Part shown: positions 1 through 7,687 of the stretch, piece by piece
Layout of the letters: each line of letters starts with the position of its first letter
How positions within the stretch are numbered: position 1 is the stretch's first letter
DNA from: UBA1189 sp045654565
GTDB lineage: Bacteria > Bacteroidota > Bacteroidia > Bacteroidales > Bacteroidaceae
Direction of reading: 5' to 3'
NCBI GenBank assembly: GCA_045654565.1
Contig: JAZONP010000177.1
Coordinates: forward strand, 1-13,689
Length of the DNA: 13,689 nucleotides
Program-made: the position numbers and the translations under genes
The notes under the pieces: model-generated
The model's input: only the letters and a program-made list of their open reading frames with translations
What the model was told of the DNA's origin: nothing
Database searches by the model: none

Positions 1-1
1 T

Positions 2-415
2 GCACCTCGCAATGAACATGGGCTGCACATGGAGTTTTACGAGGATGGCGACGAGGTGGTGTGCTACTGGGAGCCCAAGGATCACTTCCAAGGATGGACC
101 AATACGCTGCACGGAGGCATACAAGCCACGCTCATCGACGAGACGGCAGGGTGGGTCATCGCCCGCAAGATGCAGACCTCGGGCATGACCACGAACCTCA
201 ATATCAAATACAAGCGCCCCATACCGACCACAGAGGGTACGAGAGTGGAGATACGCGCCCATATCCGCGAGATGAAGCGTAGCTTCGCACTTATAGAGGC
301 CACGATCCAGTGCAATGGAGAACTGTGCACCACGGCCGAGCTCACCTTCTACTGCTTCTCACAGGAGAAGGCACGGGAGGACTTTCACTTCCTTCCCTAC
401 GAAGTAGAGGAGTAG
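2..415 (+). CDS. PaaI-family hotdog-fold thioesterase (5' end missing)
   Basis: The reading frame is open from the first bases of the window, before the internal ATG at 29, so the gene almost certainly starts upstream and this is its C-terminal part. The visible protein has the hotdog thioesterase pattern: a bulky beta strand, then T-L-H-G-G-I-Q-A-T-L-I-D-E-T-A-G, which holds the helix-start HGG and the acidic catalytic position, then a strand of the T-x-N-L-N-I-K-Y-K-R-P type. Family knowledge: PaaI/YbgC-like proteins hydrolyse acyl-CoA or aryl-CoA thioesters in the cytoplasm. The substrate cannot be read from the sequence. The next gene (rubredoxin) has its own promoter, so the two need not be co-transcribed. 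Confident about the family, not about the specific role. Confidence 0.85.
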   Translation, partial: APRNEHGLHMEFYEDGDEVVCYWEPKDHFQGWTNTLHGGIQATLIDETAGWVIARKMQTSGMTTNLNIKYKRPIPTTEGTRVEIRAHIREMKRSFALIEATIQCNGELCTTAELTFYCFSQEKAREDFHFLPYEVEE

Positions 416-468
416 GAGAGCGGGGGAAGGATTATAGCCTTTCTCTATCTGTACATAGTCTGCATCTG

Positions 469-499
469 TTGGTGGCATGGACAACAACTGCTACCTTTG
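469..499 (+). promoter_or_regulatory. Bacteroidetes-type promoter of the rubredoxin gene
   Basis: TTG at 469-471 (-33 box) and TACCTTTG at 492-499 (a perfect TAnnTTTG -7 box) are separated by 20 bp. This matches the consensus of the primary sigma factor of Bacteroidetes. Transcription would start about 45 bp before the rubredoxin ATG. Confidence 0.65.
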
Positions 500-548
500 C
501 AGTGTTATTAGAACAAAGATGTTTTACCACAAAAAAAAGAATAAGACT

Positions 549-716
549 ATGGAGAAGAAATATTATTGCACAGTATGTGATTGGGTATATGACCCTGCAG
601 TAGGTGACCCCGATGGAGGTATTGCACCTGGAACACCTTTTGAAGAGATTCCAGACGACTGGACATGCCCCCTCTGCGGAGTGACGAAGGAGGACTTTGC
701 CATCGTAGAAGAGTAG
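549..716 (+). CDS. Rubredoxin
   Basis: A 55-residue protein, the usual size of a single-domain rubredoxin. Four cysteines in two C-x2-C knuckles (C7/C10 and C40/C43) ligate one iron. The surrounding residues are typical: Y-x-C-x-x-C-x-W-V-Y-D-P near the start, the G-D-P-D-G-G-I-x-P-G-T-P-F loop and D-W-x-C-P-L-C-G at the end. It is a small cytoplasmic one-electron carrier. The start at 549 is chosen over the in-frame ATG at 477 because it gives the standard length and because the promoter -7 box at 492-499 lies downstream of the longer start. The next gene is a flavodiiron protein, a classical rubredoxin electron acceptor, so this rubredoxin is probably its donor. A terminator follows directly, so the two are separate transcription units. 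Confidence 0.96.
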   Translation: MEKKYYCTVCDWVYDPAVGDPDGGIAPGTPFEEIPDDWTCPLCGVTKEDFAIVEE

Positions 717-741
717 CCCGACGGGCTGCTCTTCGTCTTTT
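708..741 (+). terminator. Rho-independent terminator after rubredoxin
   Basis: A 12-bp stem pairs 708-719 with 723-734 (one G:U pair) across a 3-nt loop and is followed by GTCTTTT. The left arm overlaps the last codons and stop codon of the rubredoxin gene. Confidence 0.85.
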
Positions 742-839
742 ATGATTATTATGCCCTATATGTGGCATTATGAACAGAAAATGTCGTACCTTGCCTTCGA
801 TGAGCTACTCGACAATTGCTGAAAAATACAAAGTGAACA

Positions 840-869
840 TTGCTTTTCGCTCGCTTATTCGTACCTTTA
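840..869 (+). promoter_or_regulatory. Promoter of the flavodiiron gene
   Basis: TTG at 840-842 and TACCTTTA at 862-869 (one mismatch to TAnnTTTG) are 19 bp apart, and the ATG follows at 898. The stretch 851-868 is identical, in reverse complement, to part of the repeated module at 7659-7686 and 7745-7772. Confidence 0.6.
851..868 (+). repeat. Third, partial copy of the promoter-associated repeat
   Basis: The 18 bases TCGCTTATTCGTACCTTT match exactly the reverse complement of 7660-7677 and of 7746-7763. They cover the promoter spacer and most of the -7 box. Confidence 0.85.
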
Positions 870-897
870 CGGGCAGAATAGAAAACAAACGGAAAAG

Positions 898-2067
898 ATG
901 AACATTACAGACAACATTCGATACATAGGTGTCGACGACACCGATATAGACCTTTTCGAGAGTCAATATGCTGTTCCCGAGGGAATCAGCTATAACTCAT
1001 ACCTCATCATAGATGAGAAGGTGGCCATCATGGATAGCGTGGATCGCAGCAAATGTGATGAGTGGCTCACTCGCCTGACAAATGCGCTCGCAGGGCGCAA
1101 ACCCCACTACTTGGTGGTGCAACATATGGAGCCAGATCACGGAGGTAGCATAGTAGCCGTAATGGAGCGATGGCCTGAGGTAAAAATTGTCACTTCGATT
1201 AAAGCGGTTCCTATGCTAGCACAGTTCTTCGGCGAGGTGGACTTCAACGAGCGTATCCTAGCCGTGAAGGAGGGCGACACACTCTCACTAGGCCATCATA
1301 CGCTGCAGTTCGTGATAGCTCCCATGGTACATTGGCCCGAGGTGATGGTATCGTATGAACAGACCGAGCGTGTACTGTTCTCGGCCGATGCTTTTGGTAC
1401 CTTCGGTGTGTTGCGCGGCAAACTTGATGACCTTAGAGCCTGGCCAAATGAGGCTCGCCGCTATTACTACAATATTTGTGGCAAATATGGGCAACCCGTA
1501 CAAGCGTTGCTGAGAAAGGTGGGCGCACTCGACGTGCAGCGCATCTGCCCCCTCCATGGTCCTGTGCTTACTGAGAACTTAGGTTATTACATCGGGCTCT
1601 ACGACAAGTGGAGCCGCTACGAGGCCGAGAGCGAGGGCGTGCTCATCGCCTATGCTTCGATTCATGGCAATACGGCTATTGTAGCCCACACCTTAGCTGC
1701 TATGATACAGCAACAGGCCGAGGCAGTTGAGGTGAAGCTCATAGACCTCTGCCGCACCGATGTGTCGGCGGCTGTTGCCGAGGCCTTCCGCATGAAGCGC
1801 ATGGTGCTTGCCGCCTCTTCATACGATGGAGGACTGTTTACACCGATGTATGAGTTTCTCCACCGCATACAGATCAAGGGTTACAAAGGTCGTCGCGTGG
1901 GACTGATCGAGAATGGTTCGTGGGCCCCTTCAGCAGGGCGTGCCATGAAGGAGATGCTCGCTGGAATGAAGGATATTGATCTCATGGAGCCTATGGTAAC
2001 CATACGCTCAGCAATGCATCCCACTGATGTGCCTGCTATGAAGGCGTTGGTGGATGCAATAATCTGA
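898..2067 (+). CDS. Flavodiiron protein (A-type flavoprotein, FprA family)
   Basis: A 389-residue cytoplasmic protein with the two-domain layout of class A flavodiiron proteins. Residues 1-245 form a metallo-beta-lactamase-like diiron domain with the ligand pattern H76-x-E78-x-D80-H81, H145, D164 and H220. Residues 247-389 form a flavodoxin domain whose FMN phosphate loop is A-S-I-H-G-N-T (253-259). Family knowledge: these enzymes reduce O2 to water and/or NO to N2O, taking electrons from rubredoxin, and protect anaerobes. All metal ligands are present, so it should be active. O2 versus NO preference cannot be read from sequence. The rubredoxin gene lies 181 bp upstream behind a terminator. 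There is no Shine-Dalgarno site, only an A-rich leader. The length is normal and the start is the first ATG after a good promoter. Confidence 0.95.
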   Translation: MNITDNIRYIGVDDTDIDLFESQYAVPEGISYNSYLIIDEKVAIMDSVDRSKCDEWLTRLTNALAGRKPHYLVVQHMEPDHGGSIVAVMERWPEVKIVTSIKAVPMLAQFFGEVDFNERILAVKEGDTLSLGHHTLQFVIAPMVHWPEVMVSYEQTERVLFSADAFGTFGVLRGKLDDLRAWPNEARRYYYNICGKYGQPVQALLRKVGALDVQRICPLHGPVLTENLGYYIGLYDKWSRYEAESEGVLIAYASIHGNTAIVAHTLAAMIQQQAEAVEVKLIDLCRTDVSAAVAEAFRMKRMVLAASSYDGGLFTPMYEFLHRIQIKGYKGRRVGLIENGSWAPSAGRAMKEMLAGMKDIDLMEPMVTIRSAMHPTDVPAMKALVDAII

Positions 2068-2125
2068 TACGAAACGAAGTGTAATCTCTTTTACGCTAAC
2101 AAGATACAAGTACTTCTTTCATTCA

Positions 2126-2728
2126 TCAATGTGCAAAGATGAAGCCGAAGTATACGCGAGGACCCATGGGCTTGTTTAGACCATCGGAGTTGATGGCAAG
2201 CATCCAATCAGCCTTGAGAGTGAGGCGTAGAGCCTTACCCACAGCATACTCGACACCCACGTAAGGGTCGATGGCAAAGAAGGGTTGCTTGTGGAGCACA
2301 GTCATGCCCTCGGGCTTCCAGTCGTGCTTGTCGCCAGCAAACATGAAGAACGAGGTCTCCATACCTCCACCGAGCGTGGTGCCGATGTATGGGGTAAACT
2401 TGCCATGCTGCCAGAACCAGTCGGCCAGCAGGCCCGTCCAGAAGAGTTTATTGTGGCTGCCACTCTCGGCCCCCTTCTTGATGGGGGCGGTAGAGAAGTA
2501 GCCCTCAAAACCTGCACGGAAGTGGTCGGTGAAGTTCAATTTGGCACAGCCACCGATACCAAAGGTGGGACTGCTGATGTCAAGTCCGAAAGGATTATCA
2601 CCACCATACTGGTAGCCGCTATGTACCATCATACCACCTGAAAAACCCTTGATAACCTTGTTTTCTTGGGCCCCCACTACCCCACTGAGAAATAAAAGAA
2701 TGCCAATTATTAGTGCACGAATCTTCAT
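2126..2728 (-). CDS. Small outer-membrane beta-barrel protein, unknown role
   Basis: A 200-residue protein starting with a clear Sec signal peptide: M-K-I-R, a hydrophobic stretch to about residue 17, then cleavage near G-A-Q-E. The mature part alternates polar and aromatic or glycine residues in strands typical of 8-stranded outer-membrane barrels and ends in aromatic-rich G-F-I-F-A-H, like a C-terminal barrel signal. I recognise no specific family. A general OmpW/OprF-like or porin-family barrel of Bacteroidetes is the best description. It follows the DUF4491 gene by 13 bp on the same strand with no promoter of its own that I can see, so the two form an operon. It converges with the flavodiiron gene across 58 bp that hold no convincing terminator. 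Confidence 0.75.
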   Translation of the reverse strand: MKIRALIIGILLFLSGVVGAQENKVIKGFSGGMMVHSGYQYGGDNPFGLDISSPTFGIGGCAKLNFTDHFRAGFEGYFSTAPIKKGAESGSHNKLFWTGLLADWFWQHGKFTPYIGTTLGGGMETSFFMFAGDKHDWKPEGMTVLHKQPFFAIDPYVGVEYAVGKALRLTLKADWMLAINSDGLNKPMGPRVYFGFIFAH

Positions 2729-2741
2729 ATTATCGCTAAAC

Positions 2742-3029
2742 TTATTTTTTATGTCCCGGACCTTCGGGAAACCAACCTTTTTGGACTCTTTTACGTTGCT
2801 CGAACACCTCTAATATACTCCAAAAGGAAGAGAATGCAACTACTCCCAAAATGGTGGAGAGTATAAACCCTTTTGCCAATAGAGAAGCAACGGAAAATCC
2901 TATGCCTGCCAATGCAAAGATAATCCAGCTTTTCACACCGATGTAGTATTCGGCCTTTATCACCAACGGGTGGAACAGACCAATTATAAGAAACGTGGAG
3001 AGCCCCACGAGTAGTCCTGTAAAGTTCAT
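2742..3029 (-). CDS. DUF4491 family small membrane protein
   Basis: A 95-residue protein with about three hydrophobic membrane segments: one at the N-terminus (G-L-L-V-G-L-S-T-F-L-I-I-G), one around W-I-I-F-A-L-A-G-I-G-F, and one around I-L-G-V-V-A-F-S-S-F-W-S-I-L-E. It ends in a charged tail with E-Q-R-K-R-V-Q-K-G-W-F-P. This pattern (M-N-F-x-G-L-x-x-G, F-W-S-I-x-E-x-x-E-Q, K-G-W-F-P) is what I know as DUF4491, an inner-membrane family of unknown function in Bacteroidetes. The frame is open further upstream to 3125, but the promoter -7 box at 3047-3054 lies inside that extension, so the ATG at 3029 is the start. It leads a two-gene unit with the beta-barrel gene. Confidence 0.85.
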   Translation of the reverse strand: MNFTGLLVGLSTFLIIGLFHPLVIKAEYYIGVKSWIIFALAGIGFSVASLLAKGFILSTILGVVAFSSFWSILEVFEQRKRVQKGWFPEGPGHKK

Positions 3030-3046
3030 ATCTACTGTTTTGCGAG

Positions 3047-3078
3047 CAAAGGTACATATTATACTGATAAGAAACAAA
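3047..3078 (-). promoter_or_regulatory. Promoter of the DUF4491/beta-barrel unit
   Basis: Read on the minus strand: TTTG (3078-3075), a 20-bp spacer, then TACCTTTG (3054-3047). This is a perfect match to both boxes of the Bacteroidetes consensus and the best promoter in the window. The ATG follows 17 bp after the -7 box. Confidence 0.75.
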
Positions 3079-3136
3079 ACAGTATAGCAAAACGTTTGGC
3101 CGCTGATGCTTGTACCTTTCAACAATATTCTTGTTA

Positions 3137-4450
3137 CTATCCTTTTACGCCATACTCCCTTTTCAAAAACTCGTAGCCGATGCGGCAGCGCAGGCAGTCG
3201 CGGCGGTCGCAGTACTGCTTCTTCAGTTGGATGAGGGCTTGGCTGTCGGCAGCGCTCTTCACGAGTATACCGCAGTCTTGCCAGCCGCGGATGATGTAGT
3301 TGTTCTCGGCTTTCAATTGCTCAAGTAGAGCGATGGCTTGCTCGCAGTGCTGCTCGCTGTCCTTACGTCGGCCATAACTGTAGTAGAAGGGAGCCACAGA
3401 ATTGATGAGCAGCAACGTGACAGCATTGTCGGTAACGCGCTTCTTCATTGGTGCCGATGGGGTGGAGGAGAACACGTAGTGTGTGTCCCAATACTCTGAT
3501 GTGCCCACACGCAGCAACTCTGTGAGAGCCGTACGGTCAGGAGCATTCATGAGGCGAGACACGCTGATGCGACGCTCATGATAGAGCATAGCCAACTGTG
3601 CCAAACGTACATGGGGAAAGTTGGCAGGACGCATACCGAGCAGGCGCCATAGGGTATAGTCCATCGGACGAAGGTCGAACTTATGGGCAAGGAACGCATA
3701 CTCTCGCTTCAGCGACTGAAAGTACTCATCCTTTTTCAGTGCTTCTTGATAGTAAGACGGCACAGACTCATCCTCCAACAGACCTGCCTGACCAAAGAAG
3801 AGTGCCTCCACTTGCAACAGATTATCGGCATGCTTGTCTACCGCACGGAAGGGCATTCTGCGCGCCCACTCATCGAAGGCATCGCCATTGGTGCCAAAAC
3901 CGAAGTTACGGGCAAGGGTAGAGAAGAGCGCATCGTCCCAATTCTTATCGTGTGCCTCGTAGCGCTCGGCAATCTGAGTGGCACGCAAATCGAGGCGCTC
4001 ACAAAGCAAGGATGACAAGAAACTATGTATGGTGAGGTTGCTCAACTCTGGGATGACACGATAGCAGGGAGGGTAGTGATCGGTCTTGCGCAGTTCGGCA
4101 TAGTTGCTGACGATATGCTCGGGCACTGCCAGTTGCAGTTGCGGTATGGGAGTGCCATCGGTACGCACCACCTCGCGGTCGACCTCTGCGGCTACATGCA
4201 ACACCACCGAGTCGTAGCGCTTGTTCGTATCATGTCCATGGAGATACCAGTCCGATGCCTTGCCATGAATCTCCACATTGCCCACCCACAGCGTATCGCC
4301 AATCTTTACCTTGGCATTGAAGAAGTCGGGACCATCGTTACGGTTCTCCATACCCGGATGAATAACCTCCACCGCCAGCCCATCTGTCGTCTGCAACGGA
4401 GCAAGCGGAAACAACCGATGCTTCCATACATATCGTACCAAGTCTTCCAT
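3137..4450 (-). CDS. DUF2851 family protein
   Basis: A 437-residue protein with no signal peptide or membrane segment, so probably cytoplasmic. The N-terminal block M-E-D-L-V-R-Y-V-W-K-H-R-L-F, N-R-N-D-G-P-D-F-F-N-A-K-V and W-V-G-N-V-E-I-H is the hallmark of DUF2851, a Bacteroidetes family without known function. The C-terminus has four cysteines in a C-x20-C-x4-C-x2-C arrangement (C393, C414, C419, C422), which could bind a metal or Fe-S cluster (inference). P41-D42 followed by V-E60-I-H62 vaguely resembles a nuclease core, but I cannot show that. The open frame extends to a TTG at 4462; the ATG at 4450 is preferred because the family starts M-E-D-L. It is transcribed divergently from uvrC. 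Confidence 0.88.
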   Translation of the reverse strand: MEDLVRYVWKHRLFPLAPLQTTDGLAVEVIHPGMENRNDGPDFFNAKVKIGDTLWVGNVEIHGKASDWYLHGHDTNKRYDSVVLHVAAEVDREVVRTDGTPIPQLQLAVPEHIVSNYAELRKTDHYPPCYRVIPELSNLTIHSFLSSLLCERLDLRATQIAERYEAHDKNWDDALFSTLARNFGFGTNGDAFDEWARRMPFRAVDKHADNLLQVEALFFGQAGLLEDESVPSYYQEALKKDEYFQSLKREYAFLAHKFDLRPMDYTLWRLLGMRPANFPHVRLAQLAMLYHERRISVSRLMNAPDRTALTELLRVGTSEYWDTHYVFSSTPSAPMKKRVTDNAVTLLLINSVAPFYYSYGRRKDSEQHCEQAIALLEQLKAENNYIIRGWQDCGILVKSAADSQALIQLKKQYCDRRDCLRCRIGYEFLKREYGVKG

Positions 4451-4516
4451 AATTCGATGCAATTAATAAGCAAATTACGCAATAAAAAACTATATCTGCA
4501 AGGCAGAGGGTATATT

Positions 4517-4549
4517 TTTGGGAGCATTCGGGGATAATGATTATATTTG
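4517..4549 (+). promoter_or_regulatory. Promoter of uvrC
   Basis: TTTG at 4517-4520 and TATATTTG at 4542-4549 (a perfect TAnnTTTG) are 21 bp apart. Transcription would begin near 4556, downstream of the in-frame ATG at 4537, so translation should start at 4573. Confidence 0.65.
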
Positions 4550-4572
4550 CAAGACTTATAACATTACCGCGC

Positions 4573-6393
4573 ATGTTTGAAAGCCCACTGAAGAAGAATC
4601 CTTACCTGCAATCCATTGTGGAGAACCTGCCCGATACACCGGGCTGCTACCAGTACCTCAACAAGGAGGGCACGGTAATCTATGTGGGCAAGGCCAAGCA
4701 TCTGAAGCGGCGCGTGAGCCAGTATTTCCAGAAGGAGCACACGGGCAAGACGCGCGTGCTCGTGAGCCAAATTGCCGACATACGCTACGTGGTGGTAAAG
4801 ACCGAGGAGGATGCGCTATTGCTTGAGAACAACCTCATCAAGAAGTACAAGCCGCGCTACAACGTATTGCTCAAGGACGACAAGACCTACCCCTCCATCT
4901 GTATCACAGGGGAGTATTTCCCCAAGGTGTTCAAGACACGCAAGATCATCCGCAACGGCTCGCAATACTTCGGACCCTACAGTCATATCCCCACACTCAA
5001 CGAGATACTCAATCTCATCAAGCAACTCTACACGGTGCGTACCTGCAACCTCGCCCTCACACCGGAAAACATACGCAGCGGAAAGTTCAAGCCCTGCCTT
5101 GACTACCACATCAAGCGTTGCAAAGCCCCCTGCATCGCCTTGCAGAGCCGTGAGGAATATATGGAGCAGATCAGTGAAATACGCCAAATCTTACGGGGTA
5201 ACACCAAGGAGTTGAGCCGGGGATTGATGGATGAGATGAAGCGGCTGAGCGAGGAAATGCGCTTCGAGGAGGCCATGGAACTGAAGCGCAAGTACGACGC
5301 GCTGGAGCGATTCCGTGAGAAGAGCGAAGTGGTGAGTCACATCATCGACAACGTGGACGTCTTCTCCATCGAAGAGGATGGCGACAGCGCTTTCATCAAC
5401 TACCTACATATCACCAACGGCGCCATCAACCAGGCCTTCACGTTTGAGTATAAAAAGAAGATGAACGAGTCGCAAGAGGAACTCTTGGCTCTGGGTATAG
5501 TAGAGATGAGAGAGCGCTACAAGAGTCAGTCAAAAGAGATTGTCGTACCTTTCGAGGTAGATATAGACCTCGAAGGTGTAACCTTTACCGTGCCGCAGCG
5601 TAGCGATCGCAAGAAGTTGCTCGAACTATCGCAACTCAACGTGAAGCAGTACAAACTCGACCGTCTCAAACAGGCCGACAAACTCAACCCCGAACAGAAG
5701 AGTACACGCCTACTCAAAGAGATACAAGACCACCTCAAACTGGACAAACTACCTGTCCACATTGAGTGCTTCGACAACTCGAATATCTCGGGCACCGATG
5801 CCGTAGCAGCCTGCATCGTCTTCCGTATGGGCAAGCCCTGCAAGAAGGAGTACCGCAAATACAATATCAAGACCGTCGTAGGCCCCGACGACTATGCCTC
5901 CATGCGCGAGGTCGTCTATCGCCGCTACTCGCGCATGCTTGCCGAGGATACTCCACTCCCTGATCTCATCATTGCCGACGGTGGCAAAGGACAGATGGAG
6001 GTAATGCGCGAGGTGATAGAAGATACCTTAGGCCTTAGCATCCCCATTGCCGGCTTGGCCAAGAACGACCGTCACCGTACAGCCGAACTCCTCTTCGGCT
6101 TCCCCACCATGAGCATCGGACTGAAGCAACAGAGTGCCCTCTTCCACCTCTTGGAACGCATACAGGACGAGGTACACCGCTTTGCCATCACCTTCCACCG
6201 CGACAAGCGCAGCAAACGACAAACTGCCTCAGCACTCGACACCATCAAAGGCATAGGACCTAAGACAAAGGAGACACTGCTTGCCCACTTTAAGACTGTA
6301 AAACGCATCAAGGAGGCCCCCATCGAAGAGATAGAGTCAATAGTAGGTAAAAGTAAGACAGAGGCACTAATTAAAGCCTTAGAGAAGAATTAA
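4573..6393 (+). CDS. uvrC: Excinuclease ABC subunit C (UvrC)
   Basis: A 606-residue nuclease subunit of nucleotide excision repair. It joins the UvrB-DNA complex and cuts on both sides of the lesion. Domains in order: a GIY-YIG nuclease at about 20-100 (P-G-C-Y-Q-Y at 23-28, V-I-Y-V-G-K at 35-40), which makes the 3' cut; a cysteine-bearing region at about 155-190; a UVR (UvrB-binding) helix pair near 215-250; an RNase H-like 5'-incision domain with F-D-N-S (D401), I-A-D-G-G-K-G (D469) and a D-R-H-R motif after it; and a C-terminal helix-hairpin-helix domain from about 553 (I-K-G-I-G-P-K). All catalytic motifs and the length are normal. The start at 4573 is chosen because the promoter lies over the longer alternative at 4537. 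It is a single-gene unit, and its end is only 5 bp from a convergent gene. Confidence 0.97.
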   Translation: MFESPLKKNPYLQSIVENLPDTPGCYQYLNKEGTVIYVGKAKHLKRRVSQYFQKEHTGKTRVLVSQIADIRYVVVKTEEDALLLENNLIKKYKPRYNVLLKDDKTYPSICITGEYFPKVFKTRKIIRNGSQYFGPYSHIPTLNEILNLIKQLYTVRTCNLALTPENIRSGKFKPCLDYHIKRCKAPCIALQSREEYMEQISEIRQILRGNTKELSRGLMDEMKRLSEEMRFEEAMELKRKYDALERFREKSEVVSHIIDNVDVFSIEEDGDSAFINYLHITNGAINQAFTFEYKKKMNESQEELLALGIVEMRERYKSQSKEIVVPFEVDIDLEGVTFTVPQRSDRKKLLELSQLNVKQYKLDRLKQADKLNPEQKSTRLLKEIQDHLKLDKLPVHIECFDNSNISGTDAVAACIVFRMGKPCKKEYRKYNIKTVVGPDDYASMREVVYRRYSRMLAEDTPLPDLIIADGGKGQMEVMREVIEDTLGLSIPIAGLAKNDRHRTAELLFGFPTMSIGLKQQSALFHLLERIQDEVHRFAITFHRDKRSKRQTASALDTIKGIGPKTKETLLAHFKTVKRIKEAPIEEIESIVGKSKTEALIKALEKN

Positions 6394-6398
6394 AAGTA

Positions 6399-7064
6399 TT
6401 ACCACACCCATGGTATCATACGATAGCGCACACGCTTAGTGTAGTCGGTGTACCCATTAAGCCCTTGATGTAACACTTGTTCCTCATTTTTGATACGTGC
6501 AACCAACAGAAGTATACAAGGCGACATCACCAACAATGCCCACCATGATCCAAGCACAAGCGGTATGGCAAGGTAGAGTAGGGCAACAGCAAAGTACATA
6601 GGATGACGCACGATGCCATACAATCCTGTATCAATGACGCGCTGATCCTCTTGCACCTCTACCACCCGTGACAGATACACATTCTCGCGCAACACCTCGG
6701 CATACAATGCATACCCCACAAGAAGCACTACAGAGGCAATGATGACGATAAGGTTTGATACATGACTCCAACCCAAGCGATAGTCAAGTCCAGCCACTAT
6801 AAATGAACTTACGAGCAGTAGCCCCGATAATGCCACCACACCTTTTTGCTCCTTCTCGCTTTCCTTCATCTCCAAGCGTTTGCGCAATAGTTTGGGATTC
6901 TTTATCATAAGCACTACACCCAAGACAAGGATGGGGGAAAAGAGTAAGACAATGAAAAGCCATGCCCCACGATAAGTCAGTGTACCTGCTGGAACAAAGA
7001 GCATAGCGCCTGTTATGAGTAGTCCACTCAAGAAGGCTATCAAGGTCTTTAGTAACAGCTTCAT
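6399..7064 (-). CDS. Isoprenylcysteine carboxyl methyltransferase (ICMT/PEMT-like) family membrane protein
   Basis: A 221-residue protein with about five hydrophobic segments. The conserved C-terminal catalytic region of the ICMT/phospholipid methyltransferase superfamily is present: G-L-Y-x-x-V-R-H-P-M-Y (R153-H-P), then N193-E-E and G-Y-x-D-Y-x-x-R-V-R-Y-R-x-I-P. These residues bind S-adenosylmethionine and position the substrate in characterised members. In bacteria the substrate is usually unknown (isoprenoid, lipid or small thiol), so no specific reaction is assigned. The open frame can begin at a TTG at 7079, but the ATG at 7064 gives the usual M-K-L-L-L start. It follows the RNA methyltransferase gene by 40 bp on the same strand and is probably co-transcribed. 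It ends 5 bp from the end of uvrC. Confidence 0.85.
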   Translation of the reverse strand: MKLLLKTLIAFLSGLLITGAMLFVPAGTLTYRGAWLFIVLLFSPILVLGVVLMIKNPKLLRKRLEMKESEKEQKGVVALSGLLLVSSFIVAGLDYRLGWSHVSNLIVIIASVVLLVGYALYAEVLRENVYLSRVVEVQEDQRVIDTGLYGIVRHPMYFAVALLYLAIPLVLGSWWALLVMSPCILLLVARIKNEEQVLHQGLNGYTDYTKRVRYRMIPWVW

Positions 7065-7104
7065 AGTATTTTTAAGCAATTATATGTGAAAATGAACCGA
7101 CAGG

Positions 7105-7638
7105 TCACTCAATCAACAATTGACGAGCAAACTCCCAGATGACAATGCCTGCGGTGACGGATACATTGAGAGAATGCTTGGTGCCGTACTGAGGCAATTC
7201 GATACAACCATCGCTCATGTCGACCACCTCTTGCTGCACGCCCTTCACCTCATTACCAAAGATGACAGCATACTTCTTTCCCTTCTCTAAGCGAAGATCC
7301 TGTAAGGCAATACTACCCTCGACTTGCTCGATAGACAACACGACGTAGCCTTCACTATGAAGCTGCTCCACCGCCTCACGCGTATCCTTGAAGTATTGCC
7401 ACGACACGGAGTCTTCAGCTCCGAGCGCTGTCTTGTGTATCTCTGCTGAGGGTGGGGTAGCAGTAACTCCGCAGAGGTAGATACACTCTACGCGATAGGC
7501 ATCTGAGGTGCGAAACACCGAGCCTACGTTGTGTAAACTACGCACATTATCGAGCACCACCACAAAAGGCACCTTATCGGCCTCACGATAGTCAGCCACA
7601 TTCATGCGATTAAGTTCAAGGATACCAAGTTTCTTCAT
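7105..7638 (-). CDS. SpoU/TrmH-family RNA 2'-O-methyltransferase
   Basis: A 177-residue SPOUT-class methyltransferase. The three knotted-fold motifs are clear: motif 1 V-L-D-N-V-R-S-L-H-N-V-G-S-V-F-R-T (29-44, with the catalytic-type N37 and R43), motif 2 I-F-G-N-E-V-K-G-V (126-134), and motif 3 I-E-L-P-Q-Y-G-T-K-H-S-L-N-V-S-V-T (146-162). Family knowledge: it transfers a methyl group from S-adenosylmethionine to a ribose 2'-OH in tRNA or rRNA. It lacks the N-terminal RNA-binding domain of RlmB and is close in size to compact TrmH/TrmL-like enzymes. The exact target nucleotide cannot be decided. The ATG at 7638 sits 20 bp behind a perfect -7 box. It is the first gene of a probable two-gene unit with the ICMT-like gene. 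Confidence 0.92.
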   Translation of the reverse strand: MKKLGILELNRMNVADYREADKVPFVVVLDNVRSLHNVGSVFRTSDAYRVECIYLCGVTATPPSAEIHKTALGAEDSVSWQYFKDTREAVEQLHSEGYVVLSIEQVEGSIALQDLRLEKGKKYAVIFGNEVKGVQQEVVDMSDGCIELPQYGTKHSLNVSVTAGIVIWEFARQLLIE

Positions 7639-7658
7639 TGTCGTTCTAATATTTACTG

Positions 7659-7686
7659 CAAAGGTACGAATAAGCGAACGAGAAAT
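7659..7686 (-). promoter_or_regulatory. Promoter-bearing 28-bp repeat, proximal copy
   Basis: On the minus strand it ends in TACCTTTG (7666-7659), a perfect -7 box 20 bp before the ATG of the RNA methyltransferase gene. The same 28 bases occur again at 7745-7772. No good TTTG -33 box is seen; the position holds TCAT. Confidence 0.65.
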
Positions 7687-7687
7687 A

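Noticed and set aside
425..450. Possible hairpin GGAAGG...CCTTTC after the thioesterase gene
   Set aside because: Short stem with a wobble pair and no T-run; too weak to call a terminator.
2068..2125. Possible bidirectional terminator between the flavodiiron and barrel genes (GTGTAA...TTACGC)
   Set aside because: The stem is only 6 bp with a G:U pair, and there is no real T-tract on either side.
3030..3125. N-terminal extension of the DUF4491 gene
   Set aside because: A perfect promoter lies inside it, and the family starts at M-N-F-x-G.
4025..4537. 170-codon open frame on the plus strand opposite the DUF2851 gene
   Set aside because: It lies antisense to a recognised family gene and runs into the uvrC promoter. 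The composition of the translation is not protein-like.
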